Of a stretch of DNA of 11,059 bases, positions 1 through 7,851 are shown piece by piece. The notes beneath the pieces were generated by a model, which did no database searches, had not been told where the DNA came from, and saw only the letters and a program-made list of their open reading frames with translations. The stretch is taken from contig WTHH01000156.1 in NCBI GenBank assembly GCA_011523195.1, positions 1 to 11,059 of the forward strand, given 5' to 3'. The DNA is from Verrucomicrobiales bacterium. Its GTDB lineage: Bacteria > Verrucomicrobiota > Verrucomicrobiia > Limisphaerales > UBA1096. The position numbers and the translations under genes were made by a program. The stretch's first letter is position 1, and the number at the start of each line of letters is the position of its first letter.

Positions 1-1500
1 CTGCTGATTTTTCTGGTGGTGGGGTACATGCTGATCCTCGTTGCAGTGGAAAACTATTCCCCGCACCGAGCGGGGAGTGACATGTTCTACGCCGTATCGT
101 GCATCATGATTTTTCTCTGCAACATCGCAGGGGTGTACCTGACGGCGGATTGCCTGAGCGAGGAGAAGCGCAACGGGACGCTTGGTCTGCTGTTCCTCAC
201 GAACCTTCGCGGCTATCAGTTGGTGCTGGGCAAGATGAGTGTGGGGGTTATCCAGGGCGTGTTGGGGTTGATGGCGGCGGTGCCTATGCTGGTCGTGCCG
301 ATTCTCATGGGTGGGGTGGATCCGGTGTTGGTGCTTCGGATGACCGGGGTAATGTTTTCCACGCTGTTCCTGTCGCTCTCGGTAGGCTTGGCCTGCTCGG
401 CGATGTTTAAGTCGTCCAAGGCGACCACCGGCGCAACCTTCGGAGCGATTTTCTTGCTTAACTTTGCAGTTCCAATTGTTGTCCTCATTCTTCATGAGTT
501 CGATCGGAGTTTGGGCCGGGCGGTCGAGTGGACGGCTCAATACAGCACGGGTGCGATGTTTGTGCTGACTCTGGATGGCGGCGTGGGTGCGGGCCGGGGG
601 AGGGGCGAGGCGTTTACTATCTCCCTTTTGATGACGCTGGGGGTGACGGCGTTGTCGATGCTTTTCGCGCTGTGGAAAACCGGGCGAGCTTGGCAGGATC
701 AGGCTGCCAGGCCGGCGGTGGACATGGAGGCAAGCAGCAGCGTGAGGGAAATTCGCCGCCGGGCTCTTGTGTTGGATGGCAATCCGTTGGAATGGTTGAC
801 CGCCCGTAAACGTCTTGGCCCGGTGTTGGTATGGATCACTCTGCTTCTTTTGTTTTCATTTATGATGCTTGTCACCGGAGGGTTTGAAGTCCTTTTTGGA
901 GCTAGAAACTACGGTGAAGAGTCATTTTTATTTACGCTTTGGGTAACTGCAGTAATGTTCAAGTGGTGGATCGCGAGCGCAGTGTGTGATCGATTCAGAA
1001 TCGACCGTGGCGAAAACGCGATGGAACTGCTGCTCTCCACACCACTGAAATATGAGGACTACGCGCAGGCGATCCGGCGGCGGCTGAGAAGGCAGTTTAT
1101 GTGGCCGGTGATTTTCATGCTCTGCCTGATCCCATTCATGATGGCTCGGTCAGATAACGAGACTTTGCCAGTGTACATTTTAGGTTTGCTGATGTTCGGT
1201 GTCGACGCATGGGCGGCGTACTTCGTGGGGATGCACGCCAGCCTGACGATGCGTCGGCCGACGTTTAGCTCGACGATCGTGATCCTGAAAATTCACATTC
1301 TGCCGTATGCTTTCTTTTTTGGCGCCATGCTGCTGATTGGGATCACTGGTGCCGGTGGGGGCATTGATCTTGAGGGTATCCTGGCACTTTGGTTCATGAT
1401 TGGCCTTGTGAATAATTCCATCTGGGTGGGGCGCGCCTGCTTGGCGCTCGGCGAGAATTTCAGGAAAACTGCTGCCGCCTCAATCAGTCCGGGCTCGTAG
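1..1500 (+). CDS. ABC-2 type transporter permease, first of a tandem pair (5' partial)
   Basis: This is an integral membrane subunit of an ABC transporter, expected to work with an ATP-binding protein that is not in the window. The frame is open from base 1. Aligned on the shared EKxxGTLGLLFLT block (about codons 55-66 from base 1) with the next gene, about 30 N-terminal residues are missing, so the GTG at 16 is not the true start. I count about 12 hydrophobic segments: five after the start, a cytoplasmic stretch around NPLEWLTAR, then six or seven more. The EKRNGTLGLL block is the classic ABC-2 permease signature. A second weaker version, ENAMELLLSTPL (bases about 1015-1050), sits in the C-terminal half, which suggests two fused permease modules. 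It ends in TAG, 4 bases before the paralogue at 1505, so the two are surely co-transcribed. The substrate is unknown. Confidence 0.88.
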   Translation: MLIFLVVGYMLILVAVENYSPHRAGSDMFYAVSCIMIFLCNIAGVYLTADCLSEEKRNGTLGLLFLTNLRGYQLVLGKMSVGVIQGVLGLMAAVPMLVVPILMGGVDPVLVLRMTGVMFSTLFLSLSVGLACSAMFKSSKATTGATFGAIFLLNFAVPIVVLILHEFDRSLGRAVEWTAQYSTGAMFVLTLDGGVGAGRGRGEAFTISLLMTLGVTALSMLFALWKTGRAWQDQAARPAVDMEASSSVREIRRRALVLDGNPLEWLTARKRLGPVLVWITLLLLFSFMMLVTGGFEVLFGARNYGEESFLFTLWVTAVMFKWWIASAVCDRFRIDRGENAMELLLSTPLKYEDYAQAIRRRLRRQFMWPVIFMLCLIPFMMARSDNETLPVYILGLLMFGVDAWAAYFVGMHASLTMRRPTFSSTIVILKIHILPYAFFFGAMLLIGITGAGGGIDLEGILALWFMIGLVNNSIWVGRACLALGENFRKTAAASISPGS

Positions 1501-1504
1501 TGTC

Positions 1505-3142
1505 ATGGTCAGTCTGCCCATCGTCCAACGGGAATTAATGGTCGCCTCGCGTGGCCTCGGATCATGGTTGTGGCGATGGATCGTGGCCATCGTGGCGGTG
1601 GCATTTGGGGGGTTGTGGCTGTTGCTGGCGACCCTCAACCAGTTTGGCGGTGGCGCGGGAATGCAGGGCGATATTTTCTTCGCCATCATGAGCTGGGCCT
1701 GTTTCGGCTACTGCCTGCTGTCCGGCCTTTGGACGACCACGGACTCGCTGACGCGTGAAAAAGCCGAGGGCACGCTGGGGCTGCTTTTCCTGACTGACCT
1801 GCGCGGCTACGACGTAGTGCTGGGCAAGATGTTCACCGGGTCGCTCCGGTCTTTTTACGGGGTGCTCGCGGTGATGCCGGTGCTCGCGCTGCCGCTGCTC
1901 ATGGGCGGTGTGACCAACGCCCAGTTTTGGCGAACGGTTGGGGCACTGTTGAACATCCTCGTTTTCTCGCTCTCGGTCGGCATTTTTTTTTCCGCGTTGT
2001 GCAATCGAACGGGGAAATCCATTTTTTGGACGCTCTTCCTGCTGTCGAGCATCACGATCATCCCGCTGATTTTCATCGAAGTTGGGGGAATGAACCCGGT
2101 GCTGAGCCTGCTCAGTCCCGGGCATGCGATGTACCTAGCTGCGACCCCGGTGATTGGCGCGGTTCCCGTGTGGGGATGGTATCCGCTCTGGATCGGGTGC
2201 GGGTTGGCGGCGTCCGTGATGCTGCTGATTTTCGCCTCACTCATCATCCCGCATCGATGGCAGGATCGACAGGTGCGACCCTCTGTTTCTGTCGATCAGT
2301 CCAACGAATCCAGTGCGGTCGCTCCGGTCAGGTATCGTCGGACCGAGCATCTGGAAAGCAACCCGGTGTCGTGGCTGGTCAACCGAAACGCCTCGATGCA
2401 TACCTCCCGCGTGTTGATGCTGGGCTTCATCATCATCACCTGGCTGGTGATGATCATTCTGACTGTTGCGGGAAGTATGTACAGCGATCCGGATACGTTG
2501 GTTCCAATCGGGTTGGGGGCATTGTGGCTGGGATCTTTCTGGTTCCGGATCGACCTGACCCGCCACACGGTTGCTTCCCTCTCCGATGCCAAGTCGTGCG
2601 GTGCGCTGGAGCAAATCCTCGTGACGCCGCTGGATGAGAAACAATTTCGACGAGGCCACTTTCGGGCGATGGCCCGTTTTTGGTTATGGCCGTTCGTGGC
2701 ATTGTTTGCCGCGCCGATCAGTTACATTGCATTTCAGGTTCTTCTTCATCCTGAGATTTGGGAGTTCTCGCCGATGTTGGTCGGTGGGATTTTTGGGGCC
2801 ATCTTCGCAGCAGTTCTCGTGACGGGTTTCATCATGGATGTCTTCGCACTGTATTTTTCCGGATGCTGGTTTGCGCTAAGAGGTCAATCGTTCGGGTCGG
2901 CATTCTGGAGGACATTCGGTTTTGTGTATCTGCTCCCGACGTTGGGTTCACAACTGCTTTGCTGGCTTGGGATGTTCGTTTGGCTGATTACCGGCATAAT
3001 TTTCATTATCTGGCCGCTGACCAGCCTGCAGTCCAACTTCCGACGCGTGGTCTCCGGCGAATACGGCCAACCCTTCATGCGCAAGGTCAAGCGCGTGCCA
3101 GTACCTGCAACCAAGCCGCCGCCACCGGTTATCACCGCATAA
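1505..3142 (+). CDS. ABC-2 type transporter permease, second of a tandem pair
   Basis: This 545-residue polytopic membrane protein is paralogous to the gene before it. Shared blocks include EKAEGTLGLLFLT (residues 85-97) followed by LRGY and VLGKM, LPLLMGGV, and NPVSWLVNR near residue 287. As in the neighbour, a second ABC-2-like block, GALEQILVTPL (bases about 2600-2632), lies in the C-terminal half, in keeping with an internally duplicated permease of about 12 TM segments. The N-terminus, MVSLPIVQREL, is a typical short cytoplasmic lead before TM1. The ATG at 1505 follows the upstream stop by 4 bases and has no clear Shine-Dalgarno sequence, so translation is probably coupled. The tail is basic and proline-rich (KVKRVPVPATKPPPP). 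The two proteins could form a heterodimeric channel; this is inferred from the pairing only. Cargo is unknown. Confidence 0.88.
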   Translation: MVSLPIVQRELMVASRGLGSWLWRWIVAIVAVAFGGLWLLLATLNQFGGGAGMQGDIFFAIMSWACFGYCLLSGLWTTTDSLTREKAEGTLGLLFLTDLRGYDVVLGKMFTGSLRSFYGVLAVMPVLALPLLMGGVTNAQFWRTVGALLNILVFSLSVGIFFSALCNRTGKSIFWTLFLLSSITIIPLIFIEVGGMNPVLSLLSPGHAMYLAATPVIGAVPVWGWYPLWIGCGLAASVMLLIFASLIIPHRWQDRQVRPSVSVDQSNESSAVAPVRYRRTEHLESNPVSWLVNRNASMHTSRVLMLGFIIITWLVMIILTVAGSMYSDPDTLVPIGLGALWLGSFWFRIDLTRHTVASLSDAKSCGALEQILVTPLDEKQFRRGHFRAMARFWLWPFVALFAAPISYIAFQVLLHPEIWEFSPMLVGGIFGAIFAAVLVTGFIMDVFALYFSGCWFALRGQSFGSAFWRTFGFVYLLPTLGSQLLCWLGMFVWLITGIIFIIWPLTSLQSNFRRVVSGEYGQPFMRKVKRVPVPATKPPPPVITA

Positions 3143-3143
3143 C

Positions 3144-3153
3144 CTTGGCCAAG
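3144..3153. repeat. Iterated palindrome CTTGGCCAAG, copy 1 (convergent gene junction)
   Basis: A perfect 10-base palindrome takes up most of the 14-base gap between the stop of the second permease (3142) and the stop of the convergent DUF1501 gene (3157). It continues as CGG to the right, matching the extended form seen in other copies. There is no T-tract, so it is not a standard intrinsic terminator. Confidence 0.8.
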
Positions 3154-3156
3154 CGG

Positions 3157-4626
3157 TCAGGCGAGGGCGTTTTGGATGACTTTGCCGTGGACGTCGGTGA
3201 GGCGGAAGTAACGGCCCTGATACTTGAACGTCAGTCGTTCGTGGTCGATGCCCAGCAGGTGCAGCAGCGTAGCGTGGAAGTCGTGCACGTGGACGCTCTC
3301 CTCGACGACGTTGTAGCCGTAGTCGTCCGTGCGCCCCACGACGGTACCGCCCTTGGCCCCGCCGCCGGCCATCCAAAATGAGAAGCAGCGGCCATGGTGG
3401 TCGCGACCAAAGTTGTCCTTCCGCAGCGTCCCCTGGCAGTAGTTGGTGCGACCGAATTCACCGCCCCAGATAACGAGTGTGTCGTCGAGCATGCCGCGAT
3501 TCTTGAGGTCCTTCACCAACGCGGCGGAGGCCTGGTCGGTCTCGCGGCATTGGTTGCGCAGTCCGCCAGGCAGTCCGCCGAGTTAATCCCGGCCGGAATG
3601 GGAAAGTTGGATGAACCGCACGCCGAGCTCAGCCAGTCGCCGCGCCTGCAGGCAGTTGGCGGCGAAGGTGCCTGCTTTTTTCACGTCGTCGCCGTACATC
3701 TTGAGCACCTGCTCTGATTCGCCGGAGATGTCGGTGACTTCCGGGATGGAGGCCTGCATGCGGAACGCCATCTCGTACTGCGCGATGCGCGACTCGATCT
3801 CGGCGTCCGGGTTGCCGGCGAGCTGCAGCTCGTGAAGTTCGCGGAGGCGGTCGAGCATCATTCGACGGCTCTTGCGGTCGATGCCGCTTGGGTTTTGCAG
3901 GTGCAACACCGGGTTGGCCCCGGAGCGGAAACGCACGCCCTGATTTTCCGAAGGCAAAAAGCCGCTCCCCCAGAGTCGCGACACGAGCGGCTGGCCGCCC
4001 TTGCCCTTGGTGACCATGACGACGAATGACGGGAGGTTGTCATTAGCCCGGCCGAGGCCGTAGTTGAGCCAAGCGCCGATGCTCGGACGGCCGGGGAATT
4101 GCGAACCGGTCTGCATGTGCGTGACGCCCGGGCCGTGGTTGATCGCCTCGGTATGCATCGAGCGCACAAGGCAGAGGTCGTCCGCGATGCCTGAGATGTG
4201 TGGCAGGGCATCACTGATCTGCAGACCACTCTGGCCGTGGGGCACAAACTTGAACGGCGAGCCGGCCAGCGGCAGCGATGCCTGATTGCCGGACATGGCG
4301 GTCAGGCGTTGGCCCTTTCGAATCTCCTCCGGTAGCTCGGTGCCGTGTTTTTCGATCAACGTCGGCTTGGGATCGTACAGGTCGAGCTGCGATGGGCCGC
4401 CGCTCTGGAACAGGTAAATCACCCGCTTGGCCTTGGGCGCGAAGTGCGCGGCACCTAGCGCGCCCCGGCCGGTCGTCGCGCCGAGCAGCGCGTCCGGCTT
4501 GAGCAGGCTGCCCAGCGCGATGCCGCCCAGCCCCATCCCGAATGAGTTCAGGAAACCGCGCCGGCTCATGCCGACTGTGGATTCAAATCCAGTACACAAA
4601 GGCGTTTTCATTTTGCTTAAAATCAT
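3157..4626 (-). pseudogene. DUF1501 Tat-exported protein, interrupted by an in-frame stop at 3583-3585
   Basis: The full frame is 489 codons, the normal length for DUF1501 proteins, which are alkaline-phosphatase/sulfatase-like secreted proteins of Planctomycetota and Verrucomicrobiota. The start overlaps the psd1 stop as ATGA (4626-4623). A twin-arginine signal, SRRGFL (residues 21-26), precedes a hydrophobic stretch; QSGGPSQLDLYDPKP follows at 74-88. Codon 348 is TAA. Downstream the same frame continues without a shift and keeps the family blocks GGEFGRT (388-394) and GRDHHGR (407-413), ending at TGA 3157-3159. The expected motif HSG-W-D-Q-H-GG reads HSG-R-D-stop-L-GG, so Trp and His are lost as well as the glutamine codon. 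Three substitutions in four codons argue for real decay rather than one sequencing error. An alternative is a translated 347-residue truncated product. Function in the family is not established; it usually accompanies psd1. Confidence 0.82.
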
Positions 4627-7600
4627 CGTTTCACCACGGCCTCGTCGAAGTTCATCAGTGCTTTGGCAAGCACCCCGGCGGCGGCCACGCGAGGCTTTGC
4701 CAAGCCGCGTGGTTCGGGGCTGGCACCGGTGCCGAGGAATGCATCGGTGGCTTTGGCGTCTTTCTCAAAATGGGCCAACTGCTCGTCGTACAGTTGCTTC
4801 AGCAGCGCGACCTCGCGGCCGGACGGCTCGCGGCTGGTCAGCGTGCGAAAGGTCTCGCGGATGATCGACTGAATGTTGTCGCCGTGCTCCCGCACCATGG
4901 CTTCGCCGAGCATGCGCGCGGCCTCGACGAACTGCGGGCCGTTCATCAGGACCAACGCCTGCAGTGGGGTGGCGGTGGTCTCGCGCTTGGCCCGACAGAC
5001 GTCCCGTTTGCTGGCGTCGAGCGCCATCATCACCGGGGCCGGGCCGGTTCGTTTCCAAAACGTGTACACGCTGCGCCGGTAAAGCCCCTCGCCATTGTCG
5101 TGGCCCATCGGCTTGAAGGACTCGGTGAGGTCGTACGGCTTGGAGCCTCCACCGCCCATGCGGGTGCTGATCAGGCCGCTGGCGTCGAGCGCGTTGTCGC
5201 GTATCATTTCTGCCGTGAGCCGATAGCGCGGCGCGCGGGCGAGCAGTTGGTTTTCCGGGTCGGCAGACTCAAGCGCGGGCCGGTTGTGGCTGGACTGCCG
5301 GTAGGTGGCGGACATGACGATCTGCTTGAGCAGACGCTTGACGTTCCAGTCGTTGGCCATGAAGTCGGCCGAGAGCCAGTCGAGTAATTTGGGGTGCGAG
5401 GGCCGCTTGCCCTGGCTGCCGAAATCCTCCGGTGTGCGGACGAGGCCTTCGCCGAAGCAGAGTTGCCAGAAATGGTTCACTGCCACGCGCGAGGCCAGCG
5501 GGTTGTCGGCGGCAGTCAGCCACTGCGCGAGGCCAAGCCGGTTGCGCGGCGCGCCCTTGGGGAACGGCGGGAGGATAGCCGGGGTCTCCGGGCCGACGCG
5601 CTCGCCCGGTTGATCGTACACACCGCGATTCAGCACGAAGGTCGAGCGGGGTTTCACCTTCATCTCCTCCATCACCATGATCTCGGTTTTGCCATCGAGC
5701 AACTGGGTGACCTTTTCGCGCGCGGCACGGAGCTTGGCCAACTGCTTGGTATGGGCCTCGTTCGCGGTGGCGAGATAGTAGGCGCGGAGGGCGCTGCGTT
5801 CCGCTTGGCCAAGCGCATTAGCCGGCTTGGCCAGCAGCTTGGCCAAGGCCTGTCCGTCGTGCAGTTGCGCGACCTCGGCGGCGGTCAGTTCGCGGTCAAA
5901 CACCCGAAAGTCATCAACGAGCCCCTTGGCAAAGCCAACGTCGCGGAACCGTTGGCCGATAACGATGTGGTCGTTGCCACCGCCGGTGATGTTCTTGTAA
6001 AGGTTATCCTTATGAATCTCCGTCTCGGCGGGTTTGCCGTCGACGTAGATCGCCAATCCGGCGGCGAGGGTAGAGCCGTCGTAGGTGATGGTGACGTGAT
6101 GCCATTCGTTTTTCGTCAGCTTGGCCGTGGTGCGGATATTGATCGCATTGCCGGGCCAAAAGTGGATCAGCGACGTGCTGAGATGACCGTCGCGGAGGAG
6201 CATTTGGTAGCCGCGGCTGCCGGCATCGGTCCACGCCTTCGAGCGGGAAAAGACGACCGTGCGCTCCTTGTGGTGTGGCGTGTTCATCCAGAGCGCGACC
6301 GAAAACGGCTGGGTGCGCTTAAAGTTGCCGACGCCCAGGTTGACGCCATCGTCGCCAGGCAATTGCAAGGCGTTGCCGTTTTTGCCGGGGACGATTTTGT
6401 TTTTCGAACTGCTGGACGCCCGATTGGAATCGCTGAGCAGATTCGGCAGTTTGCCATCCTTGTATTCGTCGAATGGATAGTGACCAAGCTGTCCGGGCAG
6501 CGCGACCTCGGCGGGGCGGTCGCTGAGCCATTTGGCGAACGACTCTTCCGCTGCTTGTCTGATTTTCTCGAGTTCGGCTGCCTCGTTTTCGGCGACCTTT
6601 TTCGCGGCATCGATTTGTTCCTTCGCGGCATCGTTACTCATCAGTAGCGTTGGCGTGGGAACGGACGGCGTGAAGTAGGAGTACAGGCCGGACTCGTCGA
6701 TGGTGTTGAAAAACGAGAAGAACTGGTAGTACTCCTTCTGCGAGATCGGGTCGTATTTGTGGTCGTGGCAACGGGCGCACTCGAGCGTGAGTCCGAGCAT
6801 CGCCGTGCCGAAGGTGTGATTCCGATCGGCGACGTACTCGACGCGAAATTCCTCCGGCACACTGCCGCCCTCGACTTTTTGCGGATGCAGCCGGTTGAAC
6901 GTGGTGGCCAGCCGTTGGTCGTCGGTCGGGTCGGGCAACAGGTCGCCGGCGAGTTGCCACGTGAGAAAATCGTCGTAAGGCAGGTTGTCGTTGAACGCGC
7001 GGATCACCCAGTCGCGCCAGGGCCAGACGTGGCGGTTGCGATCGACCTGATAGCCGTAGGTGTCCGAGTACCGCGCGAGGTCGAGCCAGTGCACCGCGAG
7101 GTGTTCGCCGAAGCGCGGATGCCCAAGCAGCCGGTCGACGATTTTCTCGTAGGCGTTGGGCGAGTCGTCATTCACGAACCGGTCAATCTCGGCCAGCGAC
7201 GGCGGCAGCCCGGTGAGATCAAACGACAACCGACGAATCAGTTTTTCGCGATTGGCCTCGGGTGACGGAGCGACCTTGGCTTCGGTCATCTTCGTCAGCG
7301 TGAAGTGGTCGATCTCGTTTTTGGCCCAATTGGCCTTTGCCGGCTTGGGGATCGTCGGTTGCTTCACCGGCGCGAACGCCCAGTGCTCTTTCCACTCCGC
7401 CCCCTCAGCGATCCAGCGCCGGATCAAATCCTTTTCCTCGGCAGTCAAACTTAGGTTGGAATCCGGCGGCGGCATCAGGTCGTCCGGGTCGGTGGTGACC
7501 AGCCGCTTGAATAACTCGCTTTCACTCGGATTGCCCTGCGTGATGACCTGCATCGCGCCTTCCCTCGAATAAAGGTGCAGATCGGCCTTGCGGGCGTTCT

Positions 7601-7745
7601 CGTCCGGCCCGTGGCAGGCGAAGCATCGGTCGGACAGCAGCGGCTTGATCTGGCTCTCAAAATCCACCGCTTGGCCAAGCGCAAGATTCATGCCCCAAGC
7701 CATGCCAAGAGCCAAACCGACCAGCCTGTTCAATTTCGGATTCAC
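4623..7745 (-). CDS. PSD1 and planctomycete cytochrome c domain protein (DUF1549-LamG-DUF1553)
   Basis: This 1040-residue exported protein is predicted to bind covalent heme. Residues 1-26 form a Sec signal peptide (basic start, hydrophobic core, LALGQA before the mature VDF). A planctomycete cytochrome c domain carries CFACH (C41, C44, H45) with the usual MPPPDSNLS further on. A DUF1549 domain spans about 142-355 and contains a second heme-like motif, CARCH (C323, C326, H327). A coiled-coil-like stretch (372-406) leads to a LamG/concanavalin-type domain (about 418-630, with YVDGKPA and VDDFRVFDREL), then a linker and DUF1553 (about 700-970, NHFWQLCFGEGLVRTPEDFG). The start is GTG; an in-frame TAG lies five codons upstream, so no longer form is possible. 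No Shine-Dalgarno is visible. It overlaps the downstream DUF1501 gene by 4 bases. An exported enzyme or binding module for polysaccharide use is often proposed for this family but is unproven. Confidence 0.92.
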   Translation of the reverse strand: MNPKLNRLVGLALGMAWGMNLALGQAVDFESQIKPLLSDRCFACHGPDENARKADLHLYSREGAMQVITQGNPSESELFKRLVTTDPDDLMPPPDSNLSLTAEEKDLIRRWIAEGAEWKEHWAFAPVKQPTIPKPAKANWAKNEIDHFTLTKMTEAKVAPSPEANREKLIRRLSFDLTGLPPSLAEIDRFVNDDSPNAYEKIVDRLLGHPRFGEHLAVHWLDLARYSDTYGYQVDRNRHVWPWRDWVIRAFNDNLPYDDFLTWQLAGDLLPDPTDDQRLATTFNRLHPQKVEGGSVPEEFRVEYVADRNHTFGTAMLGLTLECARCHDHKYDPISQKEYYQFFSFFNTIDESGLYSYFTPSVPTPTLLMSNDAAKEQIDAAKKVAENEAAELEKIRQAAEESFAKWLSDRPAEVALPGQLGHYPFDEYKDGKLPNLLSDSNRASSSSKNKIVPGKNGNALQLPGDDGVNLGVGNFKRTQPFSVALWMNTPHHKERTVVFSRSKAWTDAGSRGYQMLLRDGHLSTSLIHFWPGNAINIRTTAKLTKNEWHHVTITYDGSTLAAGLAIYVDGKPAETEIHKDNLYKNITGGGNDHIVIGQRFRDVGFAKGLVDDFRVFDRELTAAEVAQLHDGQALAKLLAKPANALGQAERSALRAYYLATANEAHTKQLAKLRAAREKVTQLLDGKTEIMVMEEMKVKPRSTFVLNRGVYDQPGERVGPETPAILPPFPKGAPRNRLGLAQWLTAADNPLASRVAVNHFWQLCFGEGLVRTPEDFGSQGKRPSHPKLLDWLSADFMANDWNVKRLLKQIVMSATYRQSSHNRPALESADPENQLLARAPRYRLTAEMIRDNALDASGLISTRMGGGGSKPYDLTESFKPMGHDNGEGLYRRSVYTFWKRTGPAPVMMALDASKRDVCRAKRETTATPLQALVLMNGPQFVEAARMLGEAMVREHGDNIQSIIRETFRTLTSREPSGREVALLKQLYDEQLAHFEKDAKATDAFLGTGASPEPRGLAKPRVAAAGVLAKALMNFDEAVVKR
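5802..5815. repeat. Iterated palindrome, extended form CGCTTGGCCAAGCG, copy 2
   Basis: A perfect 14-base palindrome lies inside psd1, in the linker between the LamG and DUF1553 domains, encoding Ala-Leu-Gly-Gln-Ala (residues 644-648). It is identical in sequence and phase to copy 4 in the signal peptide of the same gene. Confidence 0.8.
5838..5847. repeat. Iterated palindrome CTTGGCCAAG, copy 3
   Basis: A perfect 10-base palindrome 22 bases from copy 2 in the same psd1 linker, but in a different phase (encodes Leu-Ala-Lys, residues 634-636). A half-site (CTTGGCCAGC) lies between the two, and a 9-of-10 match is at 5733-5742. Confidence 0.78.
7668..7681. repeat. Iterated palindrome, extended form CGCTTGGCCAAGCG, copy 4
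   Basis: A perfect 14-base palindrome in psd1, encoding the Ala-Leu-Gly-Gln-Ala that forms the end of the signal peptide (residues 22-26). It shares 16 bases (GCGCTTGGCCAAGCGG on the minus strand) with copy 2. Confidence 0.8.
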
Positions 7746-7816
7746 TGCGGAGGAAAACTAACCCGCAAGCGGCCGGTTGCAAACTCGGAAAAAACAAGCC
7801 GGTGGGGTGATTACGC

Positions 7817-7845
7817 CTGACAACATTTTCTGCATAGCCTAAACT
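7817..7845 (+). promoter_or_regulatory. Candidate sigma-70-type promoter for pyrF
   Basis: CTGACA (7817-7822, 5 of 6 to TTGACA), a 17-base spacer, then TAAACT (7840-7845, 4 of 6 to TATAAT). Transcription would begin about 7 bases further, at or next to the pyrF ATG at 7852, which would give a leaderless message. This fits the absence of a Shine-Dalgarno sequence. It rests on consensus matching only. Confidence 0.4.
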
Positions 7846-7851
7846 GCCGCC

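Noticed and set aside
1562..2125. Minus-strand open frame of about 187 codons
   Set aside because: It is antisense to the second permease. Its composition is dominated by Arg, Gln and His, typical of a shadow frame.
3157..3519. Separate small gene downstream of DUF1501
   Set aside because: It is in the same frame as the upstream DUF1501 segment, with the linking sequence in between and only one stop codon. It is the C-terminal half of the same gene, not an independent gene or a frameshift.
5394..6647. Long plus-strand open frame of about 417 codons
   Set aside because: It lies antisense to psd1, whose domain motifs are unmistakable. The plus-strand translation has no recognisable family features and is rich in the residues expected from reversed GC-rich codons.
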